Shown here: in pieces, positions 18,348-27,491 of the stretch
Numbering within the stretch: the stretch's first letter is position 1
How the letters are laid out: every line of letters begins with the position of its first letter
DNA from: Minwuiaceae bacterium
GTDB lineage: Bacteria > Pseudomonadota > Alphaproteobacteria > Minwuiales > Minwuiaceae
Direction: 5' to 3'
NCBI GenBank assembly: GCA_028278525.1
Contig: JANQEE010000005.1
Coordinates: 1-64,000 of the forward strand
DNA: 64,000 bases
The notes under the pieces: generated by a model
The model's input: only the letters and a program-made list of their open reading frames with translations
Told to the model about the DNA's origin: nothing
The model's database searches: none
Translations under genes and position numbers: made by a program

Positions 18348-18887
18348 CTATTCGGCGGCGGCTTGCGACGGTTTGCCCGGGTTGACGTGGCCGCAGGCGG
18401 GACAGGTACGCAGATCCTCGCTGGCGTAATATTCCTCGAACACGGGCGGCAGGTCTTTCTCGATGTCCTGCAACTCGAACTCGCGCCGATGTACCCGAGC
18501 GTCGCACGACTCGCAATACCATTCGAAGGCGTCCAGCTCGCCGGGCAGGCGAACACGCTCGACGACCAGGCCGACGGTCCCGGCCGGCCGCTGCGGCGAG
18601 TGGCGGACATGCGGCGGCAACAACAACAGCTCGCCCTCACGGATCGGCACATCGACCGGGCGGCCATCCTCGATCACGCGCAGCACCATGTCCCCCTCGA
18701 CCTGGAAGAACAGTTCCTCGCCCGGGTCATCATGGTAATCGGTGCGAATGTTCGGGCCGCCGATCACCATCACGATGAAGTTCTTCCACGTCGTCTTCCA
18801 AAGCTGCGCATTGCCGACCGGCGGGCGCAGCAACTCCCGATTTTCGTCGATCCATTGTTTGAGATTGAAGGCGCTCAGTCCCGTCAT
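18348..18887 (-). CDS. nbaC: 3-hydroxyanthranilate 3,4-dioxygenase
   Basis: This cupin enzyme opens the ring of 3-hydroxyanthranilate to 2-amino-3-carboxymuconate semialdehyde, in tryptophan/kynurenine or 2-nitrobenzoate degradation. The 179-residue protein has the Fe(II) site in YHDDPGEELFFQVEG (His, Glu) and LLPPHVRHSP (His). A second rubredoxin-like metal site sits in CESC and CPAC near the C-terminus, as in bacterial enzymes of this family. ATG 18887 follows a GGGAGG. No kynureninase or semialdehyde decarboxylase of this pathway is immediately adjacent, although an amidohydrolase-2 enzyme lies 6 kb away. Confidence 0.92.
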   Translation of the reverse strand: MTGLSAFNLKQWIDENRELLRPPVGNAQLWKTTWKNFIVMVIGGPNIRTDYHDDPGEELFFQVEGDMVLRVIEDGRPVDVPIREGELLLLPPHVRHSPQRPAGTVGLVVERVRLPGELDAFEWYCESCDARVHRREFELQDIEKDLPPVFEEYYASEDLRTCPACGHVNPGKPSQAAAE

Positions 18888-18994
18888 GGCTCCCTCCCCG
18901 AAGGCCGGCCCATATTGCCGGGCCGGCCGGGCCGGTTCAAGGCACGGGAAACGTTGTATCATGCCGCGGTAAACTGCAAAGACGGCAGGCGGGC

Positions 18995-19777
18995 ATGACG
19001 GTGAAAATCGCGGATCGGTGGTTCGAGCGGCGGCGGATCGACGATGACATCACCCTGCTGTGGGAGCCGCATGTCGACCCGCTGATCCGCTGCAACATCT
19101 GGCATGTTCGTGGGCGCGACCGCGACCTGATGATCGACACCGGACTCGGCCTCGCCAGCCTGGCGGAGGCAGCGCGCGACCTGCTGGACAAACCGGTCAC
19201 CGCGGTCGCGACGCACACCCATTACGACCATGTCGGCGGCATGCACGAGTTCGAGACCCGGATCGTGCACCGGCTGGAAGATGAGGGCCTGCAAACGCCG
19301 GACGAGTTCGCACGGTTGCGGGCGCGGGACTTCTCCGACGAGATGCGCCGCCGGATGGAGCAGGTCGGCTATCCCCTGCCCGACCTGCTGGTGACCGCCT
19401 ATCCCCGCGCCGGCTTCGACCCGGCCGAATTCGCGACGCCGCCGGCAACGGCGACGCGACTGGTCGACGAGGGCGACGTAATCGATACCGGCGACCGCGC
19501 GTTCGAGGTGCTGCACCTGCCCGGCCATTCGCCCGGCAGCATCGGCCTCTGGGAAGCCAAAACCGGCACCCTGTTCTCCGGCGACGCGATCTACGACGGC
19601 CCGCTACTGGACGAACTGCCGGGCTCGAACATCGAGGACTACGTCCGCACCATGCACCGCCTGCGCGCCCTGCCGGTCACCGTGGTGCACGGCGGCCACG
19701 ACCCGAGCTTCGGCCGCGACCGCCTGATCGAACTGGCGGACACCTATCTTGAACGGCGGTCGCCGGGCAGAGCCTAA
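18995..19777 (+). CDS. Metallo-beta-lactamase fold hydrolase
   Basis: The 260-residue protein carries the di-metal signature THTHYDHVGG, followed by HLPGHSPGSIGL and FSGDAIYDG, and a late His in VVHGGHDPSF. No signal peptide is present. The family includes thiolesterases, lactonases and glyoxalase II-like enzymes, and the reaction cannot be assigned. It is divergent from the dioxygenase gene and its stop overlaps by 4 nt the stop of the EamA gene. Confidence 0.85.
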   Translation: MTVKIADRWFERRRIDDDITLLWEPHVDPLIRCNIWHVRGRDRDLMIDTGLGLASLAEAARDLLDKPVTAVATHTHYDHVGGMHEFETRIVHRLEDEGLQTPDEFARLRARDFSDEMRRRMEQVGYPLPDLLVTAYPRAGFDPAEFATPPATATRLVDEGDVIDTGDRAFEVLHLPGHSPGSIGLWEAKTGTLFSGDAIYDGPLLDELPGSNIEDYVRTMHRLRALPVTVVHGGHDPSFGRDRLIELADTYLERRSPGRA

Positions 19778-20580
19778 CGACCAGATTCGGACATCGGCCC
19801 TCGATAAGCCAGCCAGATGCCCGCGATGACCAGGGCGAGGCCGGCATAGAACGGCCAGGAGACAGTTTCGCCGAGGATCAAGGCGCCGAGGCCGGCGGCG
19901 GAGATGGGCGAGAGCGGCAGGAAGACGCTGACCAGGGTCGGCGTGGCGCGGCGGAGCGCCCAGTTCCAGAGGAAGAAGCCGAGCGCGCCGCTGGGGATAC
20001 CGAGGAACAGGATGGCGGCCCAGACGCCGGCCGAGAAGTCTGGCGGCTGGGCGAGCATGCCTTCAGTGACGGCGAACGGCAGCACCAGGATCAGGCCGCC
20101 GGCCATTGCAAGCGCCGAGGCTGGCACCGATGGATAGCGCGCGAGATACGGGCGCGACAGAACGTTGTAGGTGGAGCCGCAGCAGACCGAGAAGAAGATC
20201 AGCCCCTCGCCGATCCATGGCCGGTCGCCCGGCGTGCCCGCCCGGTCGCCGAGCGCCACGGCGACGCCGACGATGGTGACGGCGACGCCCAGCGCCTTGA
20301 ACGCGGTCAGCCGCTCATAGCCGAACACGGCGCCGATCACCATGGTCATGAACGGCACCAGGGAAAATATGATTGCGGCCCGTGCCGCGCTGATGATGTC
20401 GAGGCCGGCGTTGTAGGTGATATGAAACGCGCCGAACTGAATGGCGCCGAGCGCCAGCAGCGGCAGGATATCACGCGGCGCGACCCGGCGCTCCGCGATG
20501 AACGGCAGGAACGCGGCCAGGCAGGCGGCGGCGATGGCGAAGCGGATGAAGGCGAGCGTCGCCGGCTCCGTCTCAGCCAT
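19774..20580 (-). CDS. EamA/DMT family transporter
   Basis: From the first ATG (20580) the protein has 268 residues and about nine membrane helices with two EamA repeats (GAIQFGAFHITYNAGLD, GIPSGALGFFLWNWALRRATPTLVSVFLPLSPI). The family normally has ten helices. In-frame sequence upstream (INAILPAAAAGLTSIILGAA) would supply the missing first helix. It is preceded by GGGAG at 8 nt but begins with ATC at 20661. The true start is therefore probably 20661 with a rare start codon. Substrate of these drug/metabolite exporters is unknown. Confidence 0.8.
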   Translation of the reverse strand: MAETEPATLAFIRFAIAAACLAAFLPFIAERRVAPRDILPLLALGAIQFGAFHITYNAGLDIISAARAAIIFSLVPFMTMVIGAVFGYERLTAFKALGVAVTIVGVAVALGDRAGTPGDRPWIGEGLIFFSVCCGSTYNVLSRPYLARYPSVPASALAMAGGLILVLPFAVTEGMLAQPPDFSAGVWAAILFLGIPSGALGFFLWNWALRRATPTLVSVFLPLSPISAAGLGALILGETVSWPFYAGLALVIAGIWLAYRGPMSESGR

Positions 20581-20795
20581 GGCGAAGCGGGCCGCGACGA
20601 ACGCGGCGCCGAGGATGATGCTGGTCAGGCCGGCTGCGGCCGCCGGCAGGATGGCGTTGATGGGTGGCGCTCCCTGGTCTGGTCGGCGGCGGTTGCTCCC
20701 ACCGTCCGTCCACGGAATACTAGCGGTAGCACTGCCTCCACTGCCAGGGCGGCAAATAACAGAGCGACAACGAGAGACACGGAAGGAACGAACGG

Positions 20796-21254
20796 ATGAT
20801 GACGGTTGCCTACCCGCAGGACCTGAAAGACCATGTCGGCAAGGAGATCGGCGTGAGCAGTTGGGTGACGGTCGATCAGGAAATGATCGACAAGTTCGCC
20901 GACGCGACCGGCGACCATCAGTGGATCCATGTGGACGTGGAACGGGCGACTCGGGAGCTGCCGACCGAAGGCACCATCGCGCACGGCTATCTCACGCTGT
21001 CGCTGATCCCACGGCTGGCGTCGGAGATCATGACCGTCGAGAACCGCAGCCGCGGCATCAACTACGGTTCCAACAAGGTACGCTTCACCGGCATGGTGCC
21101 GGCCGGCAGCCGGGTTCGCCTCCGCCAGAAGATCGACGCGGTCGAGGACGTGAAGGGCGACGGCGTGCGCGTCATCTCCACCTGCACGATGGAGGTCGAG
21201 GGCTCCGACCGGCCGGCACTGGTCGCGGAGACGATCGGCATTTCCTACCGCTAG
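20796..21254 (+). CDS. MaoC family (R)-hydratase
   Basis: The 152-residue hot-dog protein contains the hydratase-2 motif FADATGDHQWIHVD with the Asp-His pair, then the downstream TIAHGYLTLSLIP, as in stand-alone (R)-specific enoyl-CoA hydratases. GINYGSNKVRFTGMVPAGSRVRLR is the conserved exit strand. It starts with ATGATG after GGAAGGA. The SMP-30 gene follows 9 nt later, so they are probably one operon. The natural acyl chain is unknown. Confidence 0.87.
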   Translation: MMTVAYPQDLKDHVGKEIGVSSWVTVDQEMIDKFADATGDHQWIHVDVERATRELPTEGTIAHGYLTLSLIPRLASEIMTVENRSRGINYGSNKVRFTGMVPAGSRVRLRQKIDAVEDVKGDGVRVISTCTMEVEGSDRPALVAETIGISYR

Positions 21255-21263
21255 CATACCGTC

Positions 21264-22190
21264 ATGGCCACGTTCCGCGAGATTGCCGCCGGTCTGCAAT
21301 TTCCGGAGGGGCCGGTGGCATTGCCGGACGGCGACCTTTTGGTTGTCGAAATCGCGCGCGGCACGCTGACCCGAGTAAAACCGGACGGCGCTTTGCACGT
21401 CGTAGCGGAACTCGGCGGCGGGCCGAACGGTGCGGCTGTCGGCCCCGACGGCAAGTGTTACGTCTGCAACAACGGCGGTTTTCGCTGGCACCGCAAGGAC
21501 GGCCTCATCTTCCCCGGCCTGGTGGACGAGACCTATTCCGGCGGGCGGATCGAACGGGTCGACCTGGAGACCGGCGCGGTGGAGGTGCTCTATACCGAAT
21601 GCGACGGCGAGCCGCTAAAGGGCCCGAACGACATCGTGTTCGACGCGCATGGCGGATTCTGGTTCACCGACCACGGCAAAATGCGCCGGCGAGACCGCGA
21701 CCGGACCGGCGTGTTCTACGCGAAGGCCGACGGATCGATGATCCGGGAGTCGATCTTCCCGGTCGACGGACCGAACGGCATCGGCCTGTCTCCCGATGGC
21801 AATCGTCTGTACGTCGCGGAGACGCATGCGGCGCGGCTCTGGGCCTACGACATCGCCGCACCCGGCGAGATCGTACGCGGCCAGGGCGCTGCGCCGTGGG
21901 AACCGGGACAGTTGGTCGCCGGCATGCCGGACTATCGGCTGTTCGATTCCCTCGCGGTGGACGCGGGCGGTAACATCTGTATCGGCACCATCGTCGAGGG
22001 CGGCATCACCGTGATCTCACCGGACGGCGCGTCGGTCGAGCATGTGCCGACCCCGGATCGGTTCACCACCAACATCTGCTTCGGCGGGCCGGATTTGCGC
22101 ACGGCCTACATCACGCTGTCGTCGACCGGGCGGGTTGTCGCCATGGACTGGCCGCGGCCGGGATTGGCGTTGCACTACCTGAACGATTGA
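21264..22190 (+). CDS. SMP-30/gluconolactonase family lactonase
   Basis: The 308-residue protein has the six-bladed propeller pattern of SMP-30/gluconolactonase/LRE-like proteins: LQFPEGPVALPDGDLLVVEI, GPNGAAVGPDGKCYVCNNGG, LKGPNDIVFDAHGGFWFTDHG and GPNGIGLSPDGNRLYVAET. The Glu in FPEGP, Asn in GPNDI and Asp in the C-terminal DSLAVD segment are the usual metal ligands. No signal peptide is seen. It probably hydrolyses a sugar or aromatic-pathway lactone. One copy of an 85-bp palindromic repeat follows its stop. Confidence 0.88.
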   Translation: MATFREIAAGLQFPEGPVALPDGDLLVVEIARGTLTRVKPDGALHVVAELGGGPNGAAVGPDGKCYVCNNGGFRWHRKDGLIFPGLVDETYSGGRIERVDLETGAVEVLYTECDGEPLKGPNDIVFDAHGGFWFTDHGKMRRRDRDRTGVFYAKADGSMIRESIFPVDGPNGIGLSPDGNRLYVAETHAARLWAYDIAAPGEIVRGQGAAPWEPGQLVAGMPDYRLFDSLAVDAGGNICIGTIVEGGITVISPDGASVEHVPTPDRFTTNICFGGPDLRTAYITLSSTGRVVAMDWPRPGLALHYLND

Positions 22191-22197
22191 AGCCACT

Positions 22198-22282
22198 GTC
22201 ATCGCGAGGCGCGTAGCGCCGCGGCGATCTGGAAAACACGGAGCCAAGTCGCCCGAGATTGCTTCACTGCGTTCGCAATGAC
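22198..22282. repeat. Dispersed ~85-bp palindromic repeat, copy A (inverted)
   Basis: The element begins GTCATCGCGAGGC and ends GTTCGCAATGAC, with an internal CGAGATTGCTTC. Two other copies in the window lie in the opposite orientation (33091-33174 and 38230-38314). All three lie between genes, directly after a stop codon or between stop and next start. The ends are imperfect inverted repeats that can fold into a long hairpin. Confidence 0.75.
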
Positions 22283-22292
22283 AGTGAACGCA

Positions 22293-23057
22293 TCAGAACT
22301 GGATCCGCTGCGTGATCGCCCCGTCCACCACCAGGTTGGTGCCGGTGATGAAGCTGGCGGCGGGGCTGGCCAGGAAGACGGCGGCGCGGGCCACCTCTTC
22401 CGGCGCGCCCATACGGCCCATCGGGTTGCGCGACAATGCCCATTTGTAAGCGTCCGGCGCGTTGATGCGGCGCTGGTCCCAGACGCCGCCTTCGAAAAAG
22501 ATGGTGCCGGGCGACACGGTGTTGGCGCGGATGCCTTTGCGGGCCAGCGACGTGCTGGCGTTGGAGACGTAGGCGATCAATCCCGCCTTGACGGTGTTGT
22601 AGGGTCGGATGTCCGGGCCGATGATTTCCACCCCCGACACTGACGAGATCACCACAATCGATCCGGCGTCGGATTTTTCCAGGTACGGCAGGGCGGCTTC
22701 CACCGTGTGCACGGTGCCCATGATGTCGACGTCGAGACTGCGCCGCCAGGCATCGCGGTCGCCGCCGCCGGCCAGCGCGCTGACGTTCGGCACCACGATG
22801 TCGATGCCGCCCAGCGTGTCGGCCGCCGCCGTCATCCATTGGTCCAGCGCCGCGCTGTCGGCCACATCGACGACACCGCCGGTCGCCGTGACGCCCTTGG
22901 CCGAGAGCGCCGACGCGGCGGCCTCCACCTCCGCCGGATTGCGCGCGCAGATGGCGACATCCGCGCCTTCGTCCGCCAGCAGGTCCGCGATGGCGCGGCC
23001 GATACCGCGCGTGCCGCCGGTGACGACCGCCTTTTTGCCTTTCAGTCCGAGATCCAT
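22293..23057 (-). CDS. Short-chain dehydrogenase/reductase
   Basis: The 254-residue classical SDR has the cofactor motif TGGTRGIG, the VPNVSA segment (in place of NNAG), SSVS with the catalytic Ser, and YNTVKAG with the Tyr and Lys. The C-terminal GTNLVVDGAIT is a typical SDR end. The Asp-lacking loop after the second strand (AICARNP, with Arg) suggests NADP(H). It lies 22 nt after the D-aminoacylase-like gene and is transcribed with it. The substrate is unknown. Confidence 0.88.
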   Translation of the reverse strand: MDLGLKGKKAVVTGGTRGIGRAIADLLADEGADVAICARNPAEVEAAASALSAKGVTATGGVVDVADSAALDQWMTAAADTLGGIDIVVPNVSALAGGGDRDAWRRSLDVDIMGTVHTVEAALPYLEKSDAGSIVVISSVSGVEIIGPDIRPYNTVKAGLIAYVSNASTSLARKGIRANTVSPGTIFFEGGVWDQRRINAPDAYKWALSRNPMGRMGAPEEVARAAVFLASPAASFITGTNLVVDGAITQRIQF

Positions 23058-23079
23058 GTGTTCACTACCTCTGTTTCAA

Positions 23080-24768
23080 TCAATGATACGCGCCACCGCC
23101 GCGCAGGACCTGCCCGGGCAGGGCGTCATCTGCAACGGCGTCGGCGCCGTTGCGGCGGACGACCGTGCCGTTGACAATGACCGCGTCGATACCGGCGGCG
23201 GCGGAGACCAGACGATCCGCGCCGGCCGGCAGATCGTGCACCCGCTCCAATTTGCCGGCACCGACGGTGTCCGGATCGAACACCACAATATCCGCCGGCA
23301 TGCCCTCGGCGAGGCGGCCGCGATCCTGAATGCCGAACACCTCGGCCGGACGGCTGGTCAGCATCTGCACCGCCCGCTCCAGTTCCAACGTGCCCTTCTC
23401 CCGTACCCAGCGGCTTAGCATGTGCGTGGCGTAGCAGGCATCGCAAAGCTGGCTGGCATGGGCGCCGGCGTCCGACAGGCCGATCACCGTGTTCGGATCC
23501 CGCAGCAAGTCGGCGACCTCGTCTTCGTCATTGTTCAGGATTGCGAACCGGAAGCGCGCTTCGAAGTCGCTCTCCAGGCTCAAATCCAGCGCGAGGTCCG
23601 TCGGGTCGCGCCCCTGTTCCGCCGCGACCTCGGCCAGCGGCCGTTCCTCGAACGAGCGGTCGGCCGGCGAGATCGAGATCACCGCGCGGTCCGCCCAACC
23701 GGCGAGCGGCGTCCGGGCGCCATCGCCCACATCCTCCTTAAACGCGGCGCGGAATTCCGGGTCGGCATAGATCGCCTTGCGCCCATCCCGGTCGGTGGTC
23801 ATGGTCTGCTTGAACAAGGGCCGCATCTCGAACGGAAACGGCTCGTCGAAATCGAAGTCGAAATTGAGCGGCCGGCAGGCGACCTGCGGCACGATGGACA
23901 AACCTTCGTCCACGTACCCCTGGGTCAGTTCCAGGTGGCGGCGATGGGAGCCCGGCCCGGACATGCCGGTCAGCAGCGCCGTCCAGCTGATCGGCACGCC
24001 GTGCTTGCGCGCCAGTTTCTGGAACTCGCCATGGAACAGGGTGCGGCCGATGGTAGCCTGCATGAGCCCGCGGCCGGTGGCGGCCATTTCGCCGACCAGC
24101 GCGTCGATTTCCTCGAACGCCGACAAACGGCTCGGCACCGGGTTGCCGTCGTAGCCGTGATGAGTGGCGGCATGGGACGTGGCGAAGCCGATGGCGCCCG
24201 CCTCCATGGCCTCCGCGACGATGCGGCGCATGGCGGCGACTTCGTCGTCGGTCGCGGCGCGCTTCACCGCATCCTCGCCCATGACGTAGAACCGCAACGG
24301 GGTATGGCCGACGAAAGCGCCGACATTGATCGCCGTGCCGGCCTTGTCGACCGCGTCCAGGTAGTCGGGAAAGCTCTCGAACGGCCAGTCGGCGCCGATG
24401 CCCGCGCGCAAAGCCTCCAGGCTCATACCCTCGACTTTTTCCAACGTACGTAGGATCAGGTCGCGATGGCCGGGCCGGGTCGGCGCCACGCCGAAACCGC
24501 AATTGCCCATCACGACGGTGGTGACACCGTGAGACGGGGAGATCGTCATCATCCGGTCCCACAACACCTGGGCATCGTAATGGGTGTGGATATCAACGAA
24601 GCCGGGCGAGACAATCCGGCCCGCCGCATCGATGGTGGTTTCCGCCTCACCGGGCGCCGCGCCGAGCGCCGCGACTTTGCCGTCCTTGACGCCGACATCG
24701 CCGGCATAACGCGGCTTACCGGTACCGTCGACGATGGTGCCGCCGGTTATCTTCAGATCATACTGCAT
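23080..24768 (-). CDS. N-acyl-D-amino acid deacylase family amidohydrolase
   Basis: The 562-residue protein follows the D-aminoacylase/dihydroorotase-like layout, with LKITGGTIVDGTGKPRYAGDV at the N-terminus and HTHYDAQ supplying the first metal ligands. GFATS and SDAGAHASQLCDA, the latter with the catalytic Asp, mark the active-site loop. The C-terminal PADIVVFDPDTV completes the beta-sandwich. It probably cleaves an N-acyl or cyclic amide bond in the cytosol. It is followed by the SDR gene and preceded 27 nt away by an amidohydrolase-2 gene. Confidence 0.88.
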   Translation of the reverse strand: MQYDLKITGGTIVDGTGKPRYAGDVGVKDGKVAALGAAPGEAETTIDAAGRIVSPGFVDIHTHYDAQVLWDRMMTISPSHGVTTVVMGNCGFGVAPTRPGHRDLILRTLEKVEGMSLEALRAGIGADWPFESFPDYLDAVDKAGTAINVGAFVGHTPLRFYVMGEDAVKRAATDDEVAAMRRIVAEAMEAGAIGFATSHAATHHGYDGNPVPSRLSAFEEIDALVGEMAATGRGLMQATIGRTLFHGEFQKLARKHGVPISWTALLTGMSGPGSHRRHLELTQGYVDEGLSIVPQVACRPLNFDFDFDEPFPFEMRPLFKQTMTTDRDGRKAIYADPEFRAAFKEDVGDGARTPLAGWADRAVISISPADRSFEERPLAEVAAEQGRDPTDLALDLSLESDFEARFRFAILNNDEDEVADLLRDPNTVIGLSDAGAHASQLCDACYATHMLSRWVREKGTLELERAVQMLTSRPAEVFGIQDRGRLAEGMPADIVVFDPDTVGAGKLERVHDLPAGADRLVSAAAGIDAVIVNGTVVRRNGADAVADDALPGQVLRGGGAYH

Positions 24769-24795
24769 TGCGAATTCCCTTTGGGGAAGATTGCG

Positions 24796-25899
24796 TCAAT
24801 TGACGCTAACATTGTAGAGTTCGGCCACATTGTCGTGCAGGATCCAGTCGCGCTCCTGCTCGGTCAGTTCCGCCGCGTGCTCCGCCAGCATCTCCTGCGA
24901 CCACGGCCAGGTGGAATCGCTGTGCGGAAAATCGTTGGCCCAGAGCAGCCGGCGCGCGTTGCACATGTCCTTGACCTTGAAGGCGACCCAGTCGTCCTGG
25001 AATGTCATGTACACGTTCTCCCGGAAGTACTCGCTCGGCAGGCGCTCCATCTCCGCGCATTTCATCCAATAGCGGTGGCGCTTATAGGCGTGATCCATGC
25101 GGTACATGAAATGCGGTGCCCAGCCGGCGTCAGCCTCGACGCAGACCAGTTTCAGCTTCGGATGGCGTTCGAACACGCCGCCGAAGATGAACGTGCCGAT
25201 GATGTCTTGGCAGCCACGGATGATCCCCTGGAAGCTGTTGATCTTCGGCCCACGTTGCCGCGTCAGGCTGTCCTGGCTTGACGTGAGAATGTGGAACGAG
25301 ATCGGCATGTCCATGTCGACCGCCGCCTCCCACAACGGATCGTAGTCCGGGTGGTCGTAGTCCAGGTGCTGCGGATTGCCGGGCATCATGACGCCCTTGA
25401 AGCCCATCTCCTTGATCCGGCGCAGATCCTCGATCCCCTCGTCCACCGAGCGCATCGCGGTCTGGCCGAGGCCGAACAGCCGGTCCGGCGCTTCCGCGCA
25501 GTACTCCTGGAGCCACAGGTTATAGGCGTCGAAGCAGGCCTTCTTGTAGTCGAAGTCGGGATGGTTGCAGAGCAGCATACCGACGGTCGGATAAATGAAC
25601 TCCGCTGCGATACCGTCCCGTTCCTGGTCGGCGACCCGGTAGGTCGGGTCCCACCCGCTGCGGTGCAGGTCGCCGAACCGGGCGCCGCTCATACGCAGGT
25701 CCTTCGGGTCCTTTCCCGCCGCGGCGACCAGGCCCATCGGCACGATGCTCTCCAGCCCGTTGATGACGTAGACATCGCCGCGTTTGTCGTCGCGCTCCAG
25801 ATGCGGCGCCGTGTCGCGGTATTTCTTTTCAATACGATCAGCGTAACAATCCGGTGGCTCGGTGATATGCGAGTCTGCCGATATCGGCCTCTTTCCCAT
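24796..25899 (-). CDS. Amidohydrolase-2 family (ACMSD/LigW-like) enzyme
   Basis: The 367-residue TIM-barrel protein starts MGKRPISADSHITEPPDCY at ATG 25899. It has the ADSHITEP motif (one His where many relatives have HxH), SFHIL, HPKLKLVCVEADAGW and WANDFPHSDSTWP, the metal site of the amidohydrolase-2 family. Members include ACMS decarboxylase, 2-pyrone-4,6-dicarboxylate hydrolase and many uncharacterised decarboxylase-like enzymes. The specific reaction is not assigned. It heads a transcript with the D-aminoacylase-like and SDR genes, and is divergent from selA. Confidence 0.85.
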   Translation of the reverse strand: MGKRPISADSHITEPPDCYADRIEKKYRDTAPHLERDDKRGDVYVINGLESIVPMGLVAAAGKDPKDLRMSGARFGDLHRSGWDPTYRVADQERDGIAAEFIYPTVGMLLCNHPDFDYKKACFDAYNLWLQEYCAEAPDRLFGLGQTAMRSVDEGIEDLRRIKEMGFKGVMMPGNPQHLDYDHPDYDPLWEAAVDMDMPISFHILTSSQDSLTRQRGPKINSFQGIIRGCQDIIGTFIFGGVFERHPKLKLVCVEADAGWAPHFMYRMDHAYKRHRYWMKCAEMERLPSEYFRENVYMTFQDDWVAFKVKDMCNARRLLWANDFPHSDSTWPWSQEMLAEHAAELTEQERDWILHDNVAELYNVSVN

Positions 25900-26063
25900 G
25901 CGTTTCTTCTCCCACTCTGTCGTTCTTTGGTCCTCCCAGACAGGACAAGCATGGCACAACTCCTCGACGAAACCGAGTCCCCCCAAAGCCCGTTCCCGAC
26001 GTTGACGGTTGCGGTGCCGGCGCATAGCCTCGGGCACGACATCGCAACCGACCGACGAGCGCC

Positions 26064-27479
26064 ATGCCTCAATCCGTGAGATCGCTGCAGGCCGCCCTGC
26101 CCTCCGTCGACCGCATCCTCGGCCTGCCCGACGTGCGGCGGTTGATCGACCGCCACGGGCGCACGCTGGTGACGGAAACCGCGCGCACCGTCCTCGCCGC
26201 GCTACGAGCCGACCTCGGAACCACCGGCGGCGGCGCTTCGCCGGATATCGGCGACGATACTATTGCAGCGAATATGGAGGCGCAGATCGCCGCGTTGCTG
26301 ACGCCGCCCTTGGCCCCGGTCTTCAACCTGACGGGCACGGTGCTGCACACCAATCTGGGGCGGGCGCCGCTGCCCGAAGAAGCGCTGGAAGCAATGGCCG
26401 CAGTGGCGCGCGGCGCCAGCAACCTGGAATACGACGTCAAGGCCGGCAAACGGGGCGACCGCGACAGCCATCTGGAAGATTGGATCCGGCGGCTGACCGG
26501 CGCGGAAGCGGCGACGGTGGTGAACAACAACGCCGCCGCCGTACTGTTGCTGTTGAACAGCCTGGCCCTGCGAAAAGAGGTGCCGGTCTCGCGCGGCGAG
26601 CTGATTGAGATCGGCGGCGCGTTCCGCATTCCCGACATCATGGCGCGGGCCGGCGCCAAGCTGGTCGAGGTCGGCACCACCAACCGGACCCACCCGCACG
26701 ATTTCCAGAACGCGCTGGGACCACGGACCGCGCTGCTGATGAAAGTGCATACCAGCAACTACGAGGTGCAGGGTTTCACCGCGGCCGTGGCGGAACGGGA
26801 CCTCGCCGCCCTCGCCCACGACGCCGAACTGCCGCTCGCGGTCGACCTCGGCAGCGGCACGCTTGTCGACCTAAGGCCCTACGGCCTGCCGCACGAACCG
26901 ACCGTGGCCGAAACATTGCAGGCCGGCGCGGACCTCGTCACCTTCAGTGGCGACAAACTGTTGGGCGGGCCGCAGGCCGGCATCATCGCCGGTCGTGCCG
27001 ACCTGATCGCCAGGATCAAGCGCAATCCGATGAAGCGCGCCTTGCGCGTCGACAAGATGACCATCGCCGCCCTGGGCGCCGTTCTGCAGCTTTACGCGAC
27101 ACCGGAAAAACTGGCCGAGCGGCTGCCAGCCTTACGGCTCCTAAGCCGCGCCGAGGCGGACATCCGCGCCGCGGCGGAGCGGCTACTGCCGGCCGTGACC
27201 GAAAGGGTCGGCGAGCGAGCGACGGTGGCGGTGATTGCCTGCCAGAGCCAGATCGGCAGCGGCGCGCTGCCCGTGGACGCGCTGCCGAGCGCGGCGCTCG
27301 CCATCCGCCCGACAACAAAGAAGGCGGGCGCGGCGGTCAAGCGCCTAGCCGCGGCGTTCCGCGCCCTGCCCGTCCCGGTGATCGGCCGCATCGCCGACAA
27401 CGCGCTGGTCTTCGATCTGCGCTGCCTGGACGACGAGCCGGCGTTCGCGGCGCAGCTCGACCGGCTGCAGCTCGGCTGA
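26064..27479 (+). CDS. selA: L-seryl-tRNA(Sec) selenium transferase
   Basis: SelA converts Ser-tRNA(Sec) to Sec-tRNA(Sec) using selenophosphate. The 471-residue PLP enzyme has the N-terminal [22 protein letters not shown] module that docks the tRNA. It also has [21 protein letters not shown] and [17 protein letters not shown]. The PLP lysine sits in [13 protein letters not shown] (Lys298). Length fits bacterial SelA. It begins the selenocysteine island, with selB 12 nt downstream and the tRNA-Sec gene 4.3 kb downstream. It is divergent from an amidohydrolase gene. Confidence 0.96.
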   Translation: MPQSVRSLQAALPSVDRILGLPDVRRLIDRHGRTLVTETARTVLAALRADLGTTGGGASPDIGDDTIAANMEAQIAALLTPPLAPVFNLTGTVLHTNLGRAPLPEEALEAMAAVARGASNLEYDVKAGKRGDRDSHLEDWIRRLTGAEAATVVNNNAAAVLLLLNSLALRKEVPVSRGELIEIGGAFRIPDIMARAGAKLVEVGTTNRTHPHDFQNALGPRTALLMKVHTSNYEVQGFTAAVAERDLAALAHDAELPLAVDLGSGTLVDLRPYGLPHEPTVAETLQAGADLVTFSGDKLLGGPQAGIIAGRADLIARIKRNPMKRALRVDKMTIAALGAVLQLYATPEKLAERLPALRLLSRAEADIRAAAERLLPAVTERVGERATVAVIACQSQIGSGALPVDALPSAALAIRPTTKKAGAAVKRLAAAFRALPVPVIGRIADNALVFDLRCLDDEPAFAAQLDRLQLG

Positions 27480-27491
27480 CGGAGCGCGCCC

